IMG/VR virus record: IMGVR_UViG_3300034198_015348
Span: 1 to 34,895 of that record
Direction: 5' to 3' (one strand)
DNA from: a virus
DNA length: 34,895 bases
The translations under genes and the position numbers were made by a program. The first letter of the stretch is position 1. Every line of letters starts with the position of its first letter. Positions 1 to 13,166 of this stretch are shown piece after piece. The notes beneath the pieces are model-generated. The model was not told the origin of the DNA. It did no database searches and was given only the letters and a program-made list of their open reading frames with translations.

Positions 1-24
1 TACATCTTAGCGCTTGAGAGTTAA
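1..24 (+). CDS. 3' end of an upstream gene (partial)
   Basis: Reading from base 1 gives seven codons (YILALES) and then TAA at 22-24. The next gene starts three bases later, which is the tight spacing seen throughout this window, so this is probably the C-terminus of a gene starting outside the window. Nothing about function can be read from seven residues. Confidence 0.35.
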   Translation, partial: YILALES

Positions 25-26
25 TA

Positions 27-326
27 ATGAAAAAATTTGACCCAGCAACTATGCCAGAAACTACTTCACCCACTGTAAGGGCGCTTAGAACTTTTGTTGA
101 AAGATCTATTGAAAATGAAGTAGATAAAATTACTTTACTTCATGAAGACAAAACAGCAGAAATTGTAGAAAAATCTTTACGTGCAGTTACTTTTCAAATT
201 TTTCACAAAAATCCAAAAGTCCATACTGAAGCTCTAGAAGACCCTTGCGCCTTTGATGAGGCAATTCAAAAGTTGTTTAATATTACTTCAGATGAGCTTT
301 TAATAAACCTAGATGTTAAGGAATAA
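27..326 (+). CDS. hypothetical phage protein, 99 aa
   Basis: Acidic, probably largely helical 99-aa protein with no signal peptide, membrane segment or motif I recognise. A purine-rich GAGAG lies about 6 bases before the ATG and supports this start. The stop is followed two bases later by the next ATG, so it is probably co-transcribed with the fibre genes downstream. The position at the head of the adhesion cluster allows a virion or fibre-related role, but that is inference. The function is unknown. Confidence 0.7.
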   Translation: MKKFDPATMPETTSPTVRALRTFVERSIENEVDKITLLHEDKTAEIVEKSLRAVTFQIFHKNPKVHTEALEDPCAFDEAIQKLFNITSDELLINLDVKE

Positions 327-328
327 CT

Positions 329-647
329 ATGGCACTAAATACATTTAAGACTAGAACCGCAGAGTTAACAACATCTGATGTAGAAATTTATATTGCTCCT
401 GCCGGCTTTACTTCCATTGTTATTATGGCGCAAATTAGCAATATAACTGCTACTGCGGTTAGTGCAACTGTTTCTCACCGTGCTAATGGAATTAATACTC
501 AACTAATAAATAATTTTAGTATTCCAGGGAATGATTCGGCATCTGCCATAACAGGTAAATTAGTACTAGAAACAGGACAATCTGTAAGGGCATCAGCAAG
601 CGCAAACGGCTCTGCAAAAATAATTCTTAGCATATTGGAAACCCTCA

Positions 648-655
<8 letters not shown>
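329..655 (+). CDS. small beta-rich fibre-associated protein, 108 aa
   Basis: Ser/Thr/Ala-rich 108-aa protein with alternating hydrophobic residues typical of a beta-sandwich. It resembles the 111-aa protein at 9283-9618 in length, in its early segment on an N-terminal strand leading into a hydrophobic I-V-x-x-x-I stretch, and in an Asn/Ser-rich middle. Proteins of this type commonly sit next to tail-fibre genes in myophages. The last 8 bases overlap the start of the collagen-like fibre gene, so the two are likely translationally coupled. The probable role is a small virion or fibre accessory protein; no biochemical activity can be assigned. Confidence 0.65.
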
Positions 656-3653
<2,998 letters not shown>

Positions 3654-3655
3654 CA

Positions 3656-3940
3656 ATGTTACAGATTTTTTATTGCAAAACTTGTTACAATCCACACACA
3701 GAGTACCTGTGCCATTCATACAATGGTTTATGCTGCACCAATTGTTGCCCTTGCACCGATAAAATTAACGGTGATGGTAAAGTAACCTTTAATGACAATG
3801 GCGATATTTGGATTTTAACTCATGAAATTGCATCAAATATTTTTACTCCTGTTGAATTTCCAGATCCATCAGATGAAGTTGTTTTAGAAGATATTGTTAA
3901 TGACCCAACATCACCAAATTATATTGGAGATGATTTGTAG
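3656..3940 (+). CDS. small Cys-rich protein, 94 aa
   Basis: The first 33 residues contain eight cysteines (7, 10, 19, 26, 27, 30, 31, 33) plus His14 and His20, including C-x2-C pairs at 7/10 and 27/30. This looks like a compact metal-binding or disulphide-rich head. The C-terminal 55 residues are acidic, with a DGDG-like stretch near residues 38-43 (N-G-D-G-K-V) that might bind calcium. The ATG follows the fibre stop by two bases, and the TAG overlaps the GTG of the Fn3 gene, so all three genes are probably coupled. I do not recognise the family. A structural or assembly role in the fibre is inferred from position only. Confidence 0.6.
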   Translation: MLQIFYCKTCYNPHTEYLCHSYNGLCCTNCCPCTDKINGDGKVTFNDNGDIWILTHEIASNIFTPVEFPDPSDEVVLEDIVNDPTSPNYIGDDL

Positions 3941-6393
3941 TGGCAGTAATAACTCTTGGTACTGCTAGTGGTGGGTTTTTTAATTCTCGTGCAGCTAATC
4001 AATCGCCATATGCAATGGGTTCGTCTATTGTTTTACAAAATAGTTCTGGAAACGTAAATGAAGTTATTGATACAAGTGGTGGATATGAAGGTGTAATTTT
4101 TACATCATTAACAATTCAATGCTCTGGCAACACTACCACTTCAAGTCTCTTTGGAAACATATGGAATAGCATTGGTAACTCAATAACTTCATCTGGAACA
4201 ACAGCTACAGGAGCAGATCAGTCTCCTCCTTTTAGTGCAAGAACTTTTGACATCTCAGACAGATATGTTGCTACTGGTCAAACTGTATATGTTGGTTACT
4301 CAAGAAATCTATCAGCCCCAACTGCTTGGGATGTTGTAGAAGGAAATAATACAACTAGAACTGGAAATACTTTTGGATCTGCGCCAAATAATTTGACTAA
4401 CTCTGGTACTGCAGGATTTTTTAGAAGATTAGTTGGAACAGCAACATATGACTTGTATGAGGCTGGAAATATCTCCCGTTCTGTTGACTCACCAAACACC
4501 TCCCAACCTAGAATTACTTTTGCTGGTCAAAATGGAACGCTTGCTAAAACCATAACTATTAACTGGGGAGATGGTTCTACTAATCAAACTGCAACTATTG
4601 CAGCTTCTAGAAACTTTGCAACGTCTGCTTTACAAATAACAAAAACTGCAGCGTACGCCAATCCAGGAACATATACAATAACAGTAACAATATCTTTTGC
4701 TGCAACCTCCGTAGGTATTCCAGATATTGTTTTTACAAGTACTTTTTACACACCCCCAACTGCCCCTCAAAACTTAGCTGCAACTGCATTTTCAGGTTAT
4801 ATTTATTTAACATGGGACGCTCCATCTTCTGCTCCAGGCAATGTAACCTATTACAGAATTTTTAGAAATGATATTGGTCTTATTGGCGACACTTCTGACG
4901 GTAGCACTAGATATTTTTCTGATTCTAGTGTATCTCCTGGAGCTAATTATACATATAGTGTTCGCGCTGTAGCACCTGGTGGAGATGGCCCAACAGCTAC
5001 TGTAAATGTAACAGCTCAAGCTACTGCTCCTAGCAATGTTTACTCAAGTACATACGCTATATCAACTTTTTCTTCAAAATCAAGTTCTACATTCAGTGTA
5101 ATTTTATATGTAGGAGCTACTGCAAATGGAAGTGCAATTACTAGATACGAGTATTCTTTAAATAGTACATCAAACTGGGTTTCAGCTGGTCTACCTGTAA
5201 GTGGACAACTTACGATATCTGGATTAACCAAAACTACTTATTACACCGTCTACGTAAGAGCAGTTAACGAAATTGGAACTAGTCCTTTTACAACAACAAC
5301 TTGGTATTCGTATGACCCAGTTGCTGGGGGTCCCAATCAATTTAGTACAACCTCATTTACTCACGGGGGTAGGTATAAACTTCGCATTGACTCAGAATCT
5401 TATGGACAAGAGTGGGCTCCATTTTACGCAAAAAGATACAATGGAACTGCGTGGGTTGACGCACCAATGAGAATTTACAGTGGAGCTGTCTGGGATTACA
5501 CAGAAGATGTTGTATCAGTTGCTACTGCTCCACAGTCATTTACTGCTACCGCAGCAAGTTCTACGCAAATTAACTTAAGTTGGGCAGCGCCTGTAAGTAA
5601 TGGTGGCGCAACTATTACAAGTTATACATTAAAACGCGGTGCTACAACAATCTACACAGGGCCTAATACATCTTTTAATGATACTGGATTGTCTTTTGCT
5701 ACAAGTTATTCGTATACCGTCTTAGCAACTAACTCAATTGGTGATGGGCCTACTGCTTCAATAAGCAGAACAACTCTTGCAAATGTGCCTTCTGCACCAC
5801 AGTCATTTACTGCAACTGCAACCAGCTCCAGTGCTATTACTCTAAGTTGGAGTGCGCCATCTAGCAATGGTGGTGCTTCAATTAGCAGTTACACAGTTAG
5901 AAGAAATGGATCAATAATTTACACTACTTATCCTCCAAATACTTCATTTAGCGATAGTGGATTGGCTGGTTCTACAAACTATTCATACACAGTTGCTGCT
6001 AATAACTCTGCTGGTGAGGGTCCAACTGCATCTGCAAGTGCAACAACTCCTTCTTCTGCCTCTGTTCCAGACGCTCCAACTATTAGTTCTTCTGGCGGAT
6101 ACACAGAATACACATATGATGAAAATGATAACATTAATGGCGTATATACAGTATGGTTTATATCTTCTCCGTATACCAATAATAATGGAAGTCCAATTAC
6201 AAGCAGTACATTAGTAAGAACCGATGGTCCGTACGTTTCTACTTCTACACAATCCTATCCTAATGGTGAGAGTTGGGGACCAATTTATATGGTTGTAGAT
6301 TATGAAAATAATGATACTACTTATTTTAATGTCTACCATACAAACGCTATTGGAAATTCAGCTTATAGCAACACTATCGGTCTTTCAACATAA
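3940..6393 (+). CDS. fibronectin type III / PKD-domain virion protein, 817 aa
   Basis: Secreted-style, Ser/Thr/Asn-rich protein without Cys clusters. Residues 1-180 form an unassigned beta-rich domain. About 190-265 is PKD-like (NWGDGST followed by a PGTYTITVT strand). Fn3 domains follow at about 270-355 and 356-455. An inserted unit near 455-525 carries a YNGTAWV motif common in phage fibre tails. Two closely similar Fn3 domains start near 530 and 618 (both open with APQSFTATA), and a last divergent one spans about 707-817. Fn3 domains on phage structural proteins are thought to help weak surface or carbohydrate binding. It starts at a GTG overlapping the preceding TAG (TAGTG), and no in-frame ATG lies close by. 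The architecture parallels the 632-aa protein at 10166-12064. Likely a fibre or decoration protein on the virion. Confidence 0.8.
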   Translation: MAVITLGTASGGFFNSRAANQSPYAMGSSIVLQNSSGNVNEVIDTSGGYEGVIFTSLTIQCSGNTTTSSLFGNIWNSIGNSITSSGTTATGADQSPPFSARTFDISDRYVATGQTVYVGYSRNLSAPTAWDVVEGNNTTRTGNTFGSAPNNLTNSGTAGFFRRLVGTATYDLYEAGNISRSVDSPNTSQPRITFAGQNGTLAKTITINWGDGSTNQTATIAASRNFATSALQITKTAAYANPGTYTITVTISFAATSVGIPDIVFTSTFYTPPTAPQNLAATAFSGYIYLTWDAPSSAPGNVTYYRIFRNDIGLIGDTSDGSTRYFSDSSVSPGANYTYSVRAVAPGGDGPTATVNVTAQATAPSNVYSSTYAISTFSSKSSSTFSVILYVGATANGSAITRYEYSLNSTSNWVSAGLPVSGQLTISGLTKTTYYTVYVRAVNEIGTSPFTTTTWYSYDPVAGGPNQFSTTSFTHGGRYKLRIDSESYGQEWAPFYAKRYNGTAWVDAPMRIYSGAVWDYTEDVVSVATAPQSFTATAASSTQINLSWAAPVSNGGATITSYTLKRGATTIYTGPNTSFNDTGLSFATSYSYTVLATNSIGDGPTASISRTTLANVPSAPQSFTATATSSSAITLSWSAPSSNGGASISSYTVRRNGSIIYTTYPPNTSFSDSGLAGSTNYSYTVAANNSAGEGPTASASATTPSSASVPDAPTISSSGGYTEYTYDENDNINGVYTVWFISSPYTNNNGSPITSSTLVRTDGPYVSTSTQSYPNGESWGPIYMVVDYENNDTTYFNVYHTNAIGNSAYSNTIGLST

Positions 6394-6431
6394 GGATGAA
6401 TTAACAATGACAAGTAAAACAAGAGACAATA

Positions 6432-6523
6432 ATGGCTAGAATAAGGTGCAAATTTCAAGATTATAGGCGTATAATGAGTAAAACTATTATCTTTAAAAAA
6501 CTACTAAATAGAGGTATAAAGTA

Positions 6524-6524
<1 letters not shown>
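6432..6524 (+). CDS. possible 30-aa basic peptide in the fibre intergenic gap
   Basis: The 130-base gap before the second collagen fibre contains an ATG-started 30-codon frame encoding a basic peptide (starts MARIRCKF, ends LLNRGIK). Its TAA overlaps the ATG of the fibre gene as TAATG, the same junction used by many sure genes here. That junction is the main support. There is no strong ribosome site before the ATG, and the peptide matches nothing I know. It could be a leader peptide that couples translation into the fibre gene, or chance. Confidence 0.3.
6470..6475 (+). promoter_or_regulatory. weak -10-like hexamer TATAAT
   Basis: A perfect TATAAT lies about 50 bases before the second collagen fibre start, in one of the few gaps of over 100 bases. 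At a 17-base spacing the upstream hexamer is TGCAAA, a poor -35. It may be an internal promoter for the fibre/glycosyltransferase block, or chance in AT-rich DNA. Confidence 0.2.
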
Positions 6525-8167
<1,643 letters not shown>

Positions 8168-8175
8168 GAGTAACT

Positions 8176-9222
8176 ATGAGGGTAGCAGTTTATACAATTG
8201 CATTAAATGAGGAACAATTTGTTGAAAAATGGTACAACTCAGCCAAAGAAGCTGATTATCTCCTTATTGCTGATACTGGTTCTAATGATCGTACTGTTGA
8301 GCTTGCTAAGTCTCTTGGCATACATGTTGTTTGTGTTGGAATTAAACCATGGCGTTTTGACGACGCTCGTAATTCTGCTCTTGCAGCTATTCCATTAGAC
8401 ATTGATTACTGTATTGCTTTAGACATGGACGAAATTCTTTTGCCGGGATGGCGAGAAGAATTAGAAAAAGTTCCAGAAGGAACTACTCGTCCGCGATATA
8501 AGTACACTTGGTCCTGGAAGCCTGATGGCTCACCGGGCCTTCAGTACGGTGGCGATAAGATCCATGCCCGTACTGGATACCGGTGGAAACACCCAGTACA
8601 TGAAGTAATTATGGCTTACTCAATACCCGAAGTTCAACACTGGACGGGTCTTGAGATCCACCACCACCCAGATGAAACTAAAAGCCGAGCTCAGTACTAC
8701 CCCATGCTTAAGATGGCTGTGGATGAAGATCCAAGTGATGATCGTAATACTTATTATTACGCTAGAGAGTTATTCTTTAACCAAATGAATCAAGAAGCTG
8801 CGGAAGAATTTAAACGTCATTTAAGTTTGCCCCGAGCTGTTTGGCCTCCAGAGCGTGCTTCATCAATGAGGTATCTTGCTAAATGTGAGCCTGAAAATGC
8901 TGAAGAATGGTTATTAAAAGCTAATAAAGAATCGCATCGTAGGGAAAATTTAGTAGCTTTGTCTCAGTATTACTATGAGAATAAAGAATGGCAAAAGTGT
9001 CTTGAAGCTAGTTTAAAAGCTCTAGAGGTTACAGATAAACCTTTAGACTATCTATGTGAAGAGAATGCTTGGGGCGAAATTCCTTGGGATCTCGCAGCTA
9101 TAGCTAGCTGGAACTTAGGTAGTTTTACAGATGCCGTTACCTATGGAAAAAAGGCTGTTGAACTTAGCCCCACAAACCAACGGTTAATAGATAATCTTAG
9201 ATACTACGAGGGTTCAGCCTGA
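8176..9222 (+). CDS. family 2 glycosyltransferase with C-terminal TPR-like helices, 348 aa
   Basis: The N-terminal half has GT-A hallmarks: an opening beta strand (VAVYTIALNEE), then ADTGSNDRT at about residues 32-40, and a metal/nucleotide-binding D-x-D in ALDMDE (Asp83, Asp85). The C-terminal part from about residue 185 is helical with a TPR-like pattern (Tyr/Ala-rich, W-P-P, WLLKA), as in many two-domain GT2 enzymes that act on protein or surface glycans. It is cytoplasmic, with no signal or membrane segment. It lies between the collagen-like fibre and a second fibre cassette, with an 8-base gap upstream, so an attractive role is glycosylation of virion fibre proteins (the collagen is rich in Thr). 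Modification of host surface glycans to block superinfection is the alternative. Donor and acceptor cannot be told from sequence. Confidence 0.85.
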   Translation: MRVAVYTIALNEEQFVEKWYNSAKEADYLLIADTGSNDRTVELAKSLGIHVVCVGIKPWRFDDARNSALAAIPLDIDYCIALDMDEILLPGWREELEKVPEGTTRPRYKYTWSWKPDGSPGLQYGGDKIHARTGYRWKHPVHEVIMAYSIPEVQHWTGLEIHHHPDETKSRAQYYPMLKMAVDEDPSDDRNTYYYARELFFNQMNQEAAEEFKRHLSLPRAVWPPERASSMRYLAKCEPENAEEWLLKANKESHRRENLVALSQYYYENKEWQKCLEASLKALEVTDKPLDYLCEENAWGEIPWDLAAIASWNLGSFTDAVTYGKKAVELSPTNQRLIDNLRYYEGSA

Positions 9223-9282
9223 CCAAAGGCTGTTAAACAAGTACATTTTAACTAGACCAATTTATGAAAGGCCAACTTAAAT

Positions 9283-9618
9283 ATGGCTACAAGCTACAAA
9301 ATTCTAGGTCAAGTTGCTACTGCTGACTCAAGCTCAATTGATGTGTACAAGCCAGGTACCAGCTTGCAGGCAATTGTGTCCACAATTACTGTATGCAACA
9401 CCACAACTTCTGACCGTACATTTAGTATCTCAGTAAGAAATGCTGATGGTGACGCTATTGCTGCTAAAAACTACCTTGTTAGAAACACTACCTCACCTGC
9501 TAATAGCACTATCTCTTACACACTTGGAATTACCCTTGCTGCAGGCAACAGAATTGCCGTATCAGCAGATGGCGCAGGAGTAGCGTTTGGCCTTTTTGGC
9601 ACCGAATTGGATGCCTAA
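9283..9618 (+). CDS. small beta-rich fibre-associated protein, 111 aa
   Basis: It has the pattern of a widespread phage virion family: YKILGQ, then a long hydrophobic strand with STITVCNTTTSDRTF, then a SYTLGITLAAGNRIAVSAD-like segment ending in FGLFGTE. It looks like a single jelly-roll-type domain and is a distant match in size and layout to 329-655. A 60-base gap separates it from the glycosyltransferase. Its TAA overlaps the ATG of the short fibre (TAATG), so translation is coupled. Likely a small virion protein at a fibre base; the function is not proven. Confidence 0.7.
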   Translation: MATSYKILGQVATADSSSIDVYKPGTSLQAIVSTITVCNTTTSDRTFSISVRNADGDAIAAKNYLVRNTTSPANSTISYTLGITLAAGNRIAVSADGAGVAFGLFGTELDA

Positions 9619-10163
9619 TGAGTATTCGTTACAATGGTGAAAGTGTTCCAAAAATAACCTTAAATGGTATTGATCTATACATTGGTGGTAAGTACGTACT
9701 AACTGGTAGTACTGTTTTTGGTTTAGGTACAGCATCAACTAAAGACGCCCCTACTTCTGGTAACGCATCTTCTACTCAAGTAGTACTAGGAAATGATAGT
9801 CGCCTTGGAGACTCACGTAATCCAACAGGTCCAGCCGGTGGAGATTTAACTGGAACTTATCCTAATCCAACCCTTGCAGCTGCTGGTACTGCCGGAACTT
9901 ACACAAAAGTAACTACTGATGCTAAAGGCCGTGTTACTTCCGGAACTAATTTAGCAGCCGGAGATGTACCTACATTACTTCAGTCGCAGGTTACTAACCT
10001 TACAACTGATTTAGCTGCTAAAGCCGCGCTTGCAGGTGCAACTTTTACCGGAAATGTTTTAGTAGATAGCGGTGCTTTAAGAATTAATAACCGTAAAGTG
10101 TACGTAGATACAACCGCACCCTCCGGTGCTGCAGCCGGAGACATCTGGATTAACGTAACGTAG
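9618..10163 (+). CDS. short tail fibre protein, 181 aa
   Basis: Contains the classic phage tail-fibre repeat motifs: GLGTASTKDAP, VVLGNDSRL, then GPAGGDLTGTYPNPTL and AKGRVTSGT. These trimerising beta-structured segments occur in many distal fibres. The C-terminus (NRKVYVDTTAPSG, then GDIWINVT) is clearly related to the end of the 1001-aa collagen fibre, so the two share a tip or chaperone-like module. It starts in a TAATG overlap with the 111-aa gene and is followed two bases later by the Fn3 gene. Confidence 0.85.
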   Translation: MSIRYNGESVPKITLNGIDLYIGGKYVLTGSTVFGLGTASTKDAPTSGNASSTQVVLGNDSRLGDSRNPTGPAGGDLTGTYPNPTLAAAGTAGTYTKVTTDAKGRVTSGTNLAAGDVPTLLQSQVTNLTTDLAAKAALAGATFTGNVLVDSGALRINNRKVYVDTTAPSGAAAGDIWINVT

Positions 10164-10165
10164 TC

Positions 10166-12064
10166 ATGGCTATTTCATGGGGTACATGGAGATACGGTAA
10201 CATTGGGCAAGCCAGCGAAAATGGTATGCGCGTTGGCATTGAAGTAACTTGGGCAACACCTACTCACACTTCTTCAGCAGTATCAGCAAGTATAGATATT
10301 TGGACAGAAAATCAGTTCAAACACACTGGTGATACCCAAACATTAACTTATAGCGCAAATCTTGGTGCTGCTACAAATTATACAAATAATGAAGGAACTG
10401 GAACACAAACACGACGATTTAACAATAAAACGTATACACACACTTATGCCGCTGATTCATACCACACAAGTCCAGGAAACGTAGTTTTTACTGCAGAATT
10501 AACTGGGCATTATTGGGATGACGGAACCAATCCTACTGTTTCTGTAACTTCTGCTATTCCAGCACGACCGGCTACTATACCTAACGCACCAACTGGCTTG
10601 AGCGCTACTGCTTCTACAACTGTTGCTGGAAGAATTGATCTTTCATGGACGGCTTCAACTGACGATGGTGGTATTACTACAAACTACAGAATTTACCGTG
10701 ACGGCAGTGCATTAACTACTAGATCAGCCACTACTTACGCAGATACCGGGCTTGCAAACAATACAGCTTATTCGTATGCTATTGAAGCCTACAACGCCGT
10801 TGGTAATAGCACTTCAAAATCTAGTGCAGCCTCTGCTACTACTATGACTACCCCAACAGTTGATGTTACTGCTTCAGCTGGCATTCGTAGCGTAACAGCT
10901 AGCTATACCACTACAAATGGTCGCGGAACTATTACTTCCGTAGATTTATATTTGTACGATTATGCTGTTGGAGACTATAGAGCCCCAGAAAACAAAACTA
11001 CAGCAACAGGTTCTCACACATGGACTGGCCTGGCTAATGGGGGGGCTTACTTTGTTGGAGCATATTCTTACAACGCTGCGGGTAATAGCGCTTTTGATAC
11101 AACTGGCACCCTATATGTTCCTACAGTTCCTAATACTCCGAGTGTATCTGTAACACCGCTTAATGCGTCAATTTCTGTAACGTATTCTACACCGTACGAC
11201 GGTGGGTCTAGTATTACTGGTTATCAATACCAAGTTAACTCAACAGCTGGCGCTTGGACAGCTGCCCCTGCTAGTCCATTTACAATTACAGGGCTTACAA
11301 ATGGCACATCTTACACAGTTTATGTAAGAGCAGTAAACGACGTTGGTGCTGGAACACCTGGGTCTGCATCGACTACCCCACGCGCTGTGCCTAGCGCACC
11401 AACCGTATCTCTTGTTAGAGGTAGCGGGTCTGTTACAGTAACTTGGTCAGCGGGATCAAATGGTGGAAGTACTATTCTTGCTACGTATTACAGAGTTAAC
11501 GGTGGAACCTTAATTGCAGCTCCTGCTAGTCCATTTACAATTACAAATTTAACAAACGGCACCCCAGTTACAGTTACTATGTATCAAACAAATGCTGCCG
11601 GTGAAGGCGCTACAGGAACATCTAATACAGTTACGCCATTTGGCATACCTTTTGCCCCAACAATTAATTCAATTACCCCAACAGTAAACTCTTTAAGTGT
11701 TGCTTTTACTCCTGGCTCTAATAACGGCGACAACATTACAAATTATAAGTATTCTGTAAATGGCGGATCTACATTTACTACTCGCAGCCCTGCTGCTGCT
11801 ACAAGTCCACTTGTAATACCAGGACTATCGCCTAATACGTCGTACGGGGTGCAAATTAGGGCAATAAATGCTGCCGGAGACGGTACTCAAACCGCTACTA
11901 CCGCAGCTACTACTTTAGGCGGTCGAGTAGGTATTTCTGACGGCAATGGTAACTGGAAATCTGTGCAGATTGCTAAACACACAGGTAATCAATGGGAACC
12001 TGTTCCCAGTGTTTTGGTGTACATTTCTAATGGTGACAATACCTGGCATTTGGCCAACGGTTAG
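10166..12064 (+). CDS. fibronectin type III repeat virion protein, 632 aa
   Basis: Residues 1-135 are a beta-rich N-terminal domain with several Trp/Tyr residues. From about residue 140 to 588 there are about five Fn3-like domains, each with the W-(T/S)-x5-G-G core and the Y-x-(V/I)-x-(A/V)-x-N-x-x-G strand. The neighbouring domains near 320-410 and 415-495 share an AAPASPFTITxLTNGT segment, so they arose by internal duplication. The C-terminus (about 590-632) is a Trp-containing unit (GNQWEP, NTWHLANG) like the inserted unit in 3940-6393. It is likely a fibre or decoration protein, the third member of a cassette that repeats the order seen at 329-6393. Confidence 0.8.
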   Translation: MAISWGTWRYGNIGQASENGMRVGIEVTWATPTHTSSAVSASIDIWTENQFKHTGDTQTLTYSANLGAATNYTNNEGTGTQTRRFNNKTYTHTYAADSYHTSPGNVVFTAELTGHYWDDGTNPTVSVTSAIPARPATIPNAPTGLSATASTTVAGRIDLSWTASTDDGGITTNYRIYRDGSALTTRSATTYADTGLANNTAYSYAIEAYNAVGNSTSKSSAASATTMTTPTVDVTASAGIRSVTASYTTTNGRGTITSVDLYLYDYAVGDYRAPENKTTATGSHTWTGLANGGAYFVGAYSYNAAGNSAFDTTGTLYVPTVPNTPSVSVTPLNASISVTYSTPYDGGSSITGYQYQVNSTAGAWTAAPASPFTITGLTNGTSYTVYVRAVNDVGAGTPGSASTTPRAVPSAPTVSLVRGSGSVTVTWSAGSNGGSTILATYYRVNGGTLIAAPASPFTITNLTNGTPVTVTMYQTNAAGEGATGTSNTVTPFGIPFAPTINSITPTVNSLSVAFTPGSNNGDNITNYKYSVNGGSTFTTRSPAAATSPLVIPGLSPNTSYGVQIRAINAAGDGTQTATTAATTLGGRVGISDGNGNWKSVQIAKHTGNQWEPVPSVLVYISNGDNTWHLANG

Positions 12065-12072
12065 GATTTAAT

Positions 12073-12582
12073 ATGAAAGCTAAAGAACCGGGTGGCCGAT
12101 TTGACTTGGCATACGAACGTCGTTCAATTCTGTCTGGAATTACAGAGGATTTAAGAAGACCCGTAGGCCAGGTAATTGATTGGTGGCGTTGGGATCCAAC
12201 GGATACTGAAGTAGACGACGTTTATGATGTGGGTTCTGTAGATGGTGGACGCTTGTGGTTCCCTCCATTTGAACTTCCTTGCGTAAATGCCGTGATTTTC
12301 CAAGGTGTTTCTATGCAGAATGAGCGTGGTTTCTACAACACAGACGTTCTGAGAGTTACCATAAACATGGAGGATGTAGAGAAATTACTTCCTACTTTAC
12401 CTACAGGCACTGACGGTTTTCTTAAAGATCGAATTGTTTACCGCGGGGAGGTTTTTAGGCCTACACATTTCTACCCACGTGGTTTAATGAATGGTAAATA
12501 CACTCTATTTACATTAGATGCTTCTCAGATTAACCCTGAAGAACTTATCAATGATAGTCAGTTTGCTGAATACGCAAATTAA
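12073..12582 (+). CDS. conserved phage protein, possibly neck/connector, 169 aa
   Basis: 169-aa soluble protein with a WWRWDP motif near residues 37-42 and a mixed alpha/beta pattern. There is no membrane segment and no recognised enzyme motif. It lies between the adhesion cluster and the mini-genes that precede the neck and sheath genes, so a head-tail connector or other structural role is possible. That is inference from gene order. AGGATTTAAT precedes the ATG, giving a weak ribosome site. Confidence 0.6.
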   Translation: MKAKEPGGRFDLAYERRSILSGITEDLRRPVGQVIDWWRWDPTDTEVDDVYDVGSVDGGRLWFPPFELPCVNAVIFQGVSMQNERGFYNTDVLRVTINMEDVEKLLPTLPTGTDGFLKDRIVYRGEVFRPTHFYPRGLMNGKYTLFTLDASQINPEELINDSQFAEYAN

Positions 12583-12592
12583 GGAGCAATAA

Positions 12593-12772
12593 ATGGCTGA
12601 AAAGAAAAAAGCACATCCTGGTTTTAAAGCTGTGCAGAAAAAAATTGCAGCTAAAGAAGGCATATCTGAAAAAGCTGCGGGGGCTATTTTGGCATCATCT
12701 TCAAGAAAAGCTTCAGCTTCAGCTAAAGCAAAAAACCCTAATCTTAATAAAGTAAAGGGTAAGAAAAAGTAA
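12593..12772 (+). CDS. Lys-rich mini-protein, 59 aa
   Basis: Strongly basic 59-aa protein with a pattern I have seen in several phages: HPGFKAVQKKIA, then an EGISEKAAGAILASSSRKAS segment, then a Lys-rich tail. The AAGGAG six bases upstream (12581-12586) is a good ribosome site and fixes the start. The TAA overlaps the next ATG (TAATG), so it begins a chain of five coupled small genes. Charge and composition suggest nucleic-acid binding; the specific function is unknown. Confidence 0.75.
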   Translation: MAEKKKAHPGFKAVQKKIAAKEGISEKAAGAILASSSRKASASAKAKNPNLNKVKGKKK

Positions 12773-12933
12773 TGGCTAAAAAAGAAGTTTGGGATACTCC
12801 CGACCCATCTAAAAAAGATAAGAAACTTACCCCTAAGAAAAAATCAATGGCTAAAGCAAAAGCTAAAGCTGCTGGTCGTCCCTACCCTAATCTGGTAGAT
12901 AACATGAATGCTGCCAAGAAAAAGAAGAAGTAA
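12772..12933 (+). CDS. Lys-rich mini-protein, 53 aa
   Basis: Basic 53-aa protein with a Pro/Asp/Lys N-terminus, a KAKAKAAGRPYPNLVDNM core and a terminal run of lysines. The GRPYPNLVDN core looks conserved among small phage proteins I have seen, but no function is known to me. It starts and ends in TAATG overlaps, so its translation should depend on its neighbours. Confidence 0.7.
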   Translation: MAKKEVWDTPDPSKKDKKLTPKKKSMAKAKAKAAGRPYPNLVDNMNAAKKKKK

Positions 12934-13166
12934 TGGCTGCTAAAAAAAGGGAAACTCCTGCCACTCTTAAGGTTTCTGGCAAAGTTCACCGCGTCTACAA
13001 AGAAAAAGACGGTGACGTTGTAGTAAACCATGCTGGATCTGCTAAGGAAAATGGCAAGTACGACAAGATTAATTTAACTAAAAAAGCTGGAGCCAAAACC
13101 GTTAAGGCTGGGGTTAAAGCTACTAAGAACTGGCATAAAGACAACCCTCATAAGAAAGGCAAGTAA
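12933..13166 (+). CDS. Lys-rich small protein, 77 aa
   Basis: 77-aa basic protein with a more ordered core (KVHRVYKEKDGDVVVNH, then KYDKINL, then NWHKDNPHKKGK) that predicts a small beta domain with a helical basic tail. Third in the coupled chain: it starts in a TAATG overlap and is followed directly by the next ATG. It is probably a nucleic-acid-associated or virion-internal protein; this is inferred from charge only. Confidence 0.75.
   Translation: MAAKKRETPATLKVSGKVHRVYKEKDGDVVVNHAGSAKENGKYDKINLTKKAGAKTVKAGVKATKNWHKDNPHKKGK

Noticed and set aside
9215-9232. 6-bp hairpin CAGCCT/AGGCTG at the end of the glycosyltransferase gene as a terminator
   Set aside because: The stem is short, overlaps the stop codon and has no T-run, so it does not meet the criteria for an intrinsic terminator.
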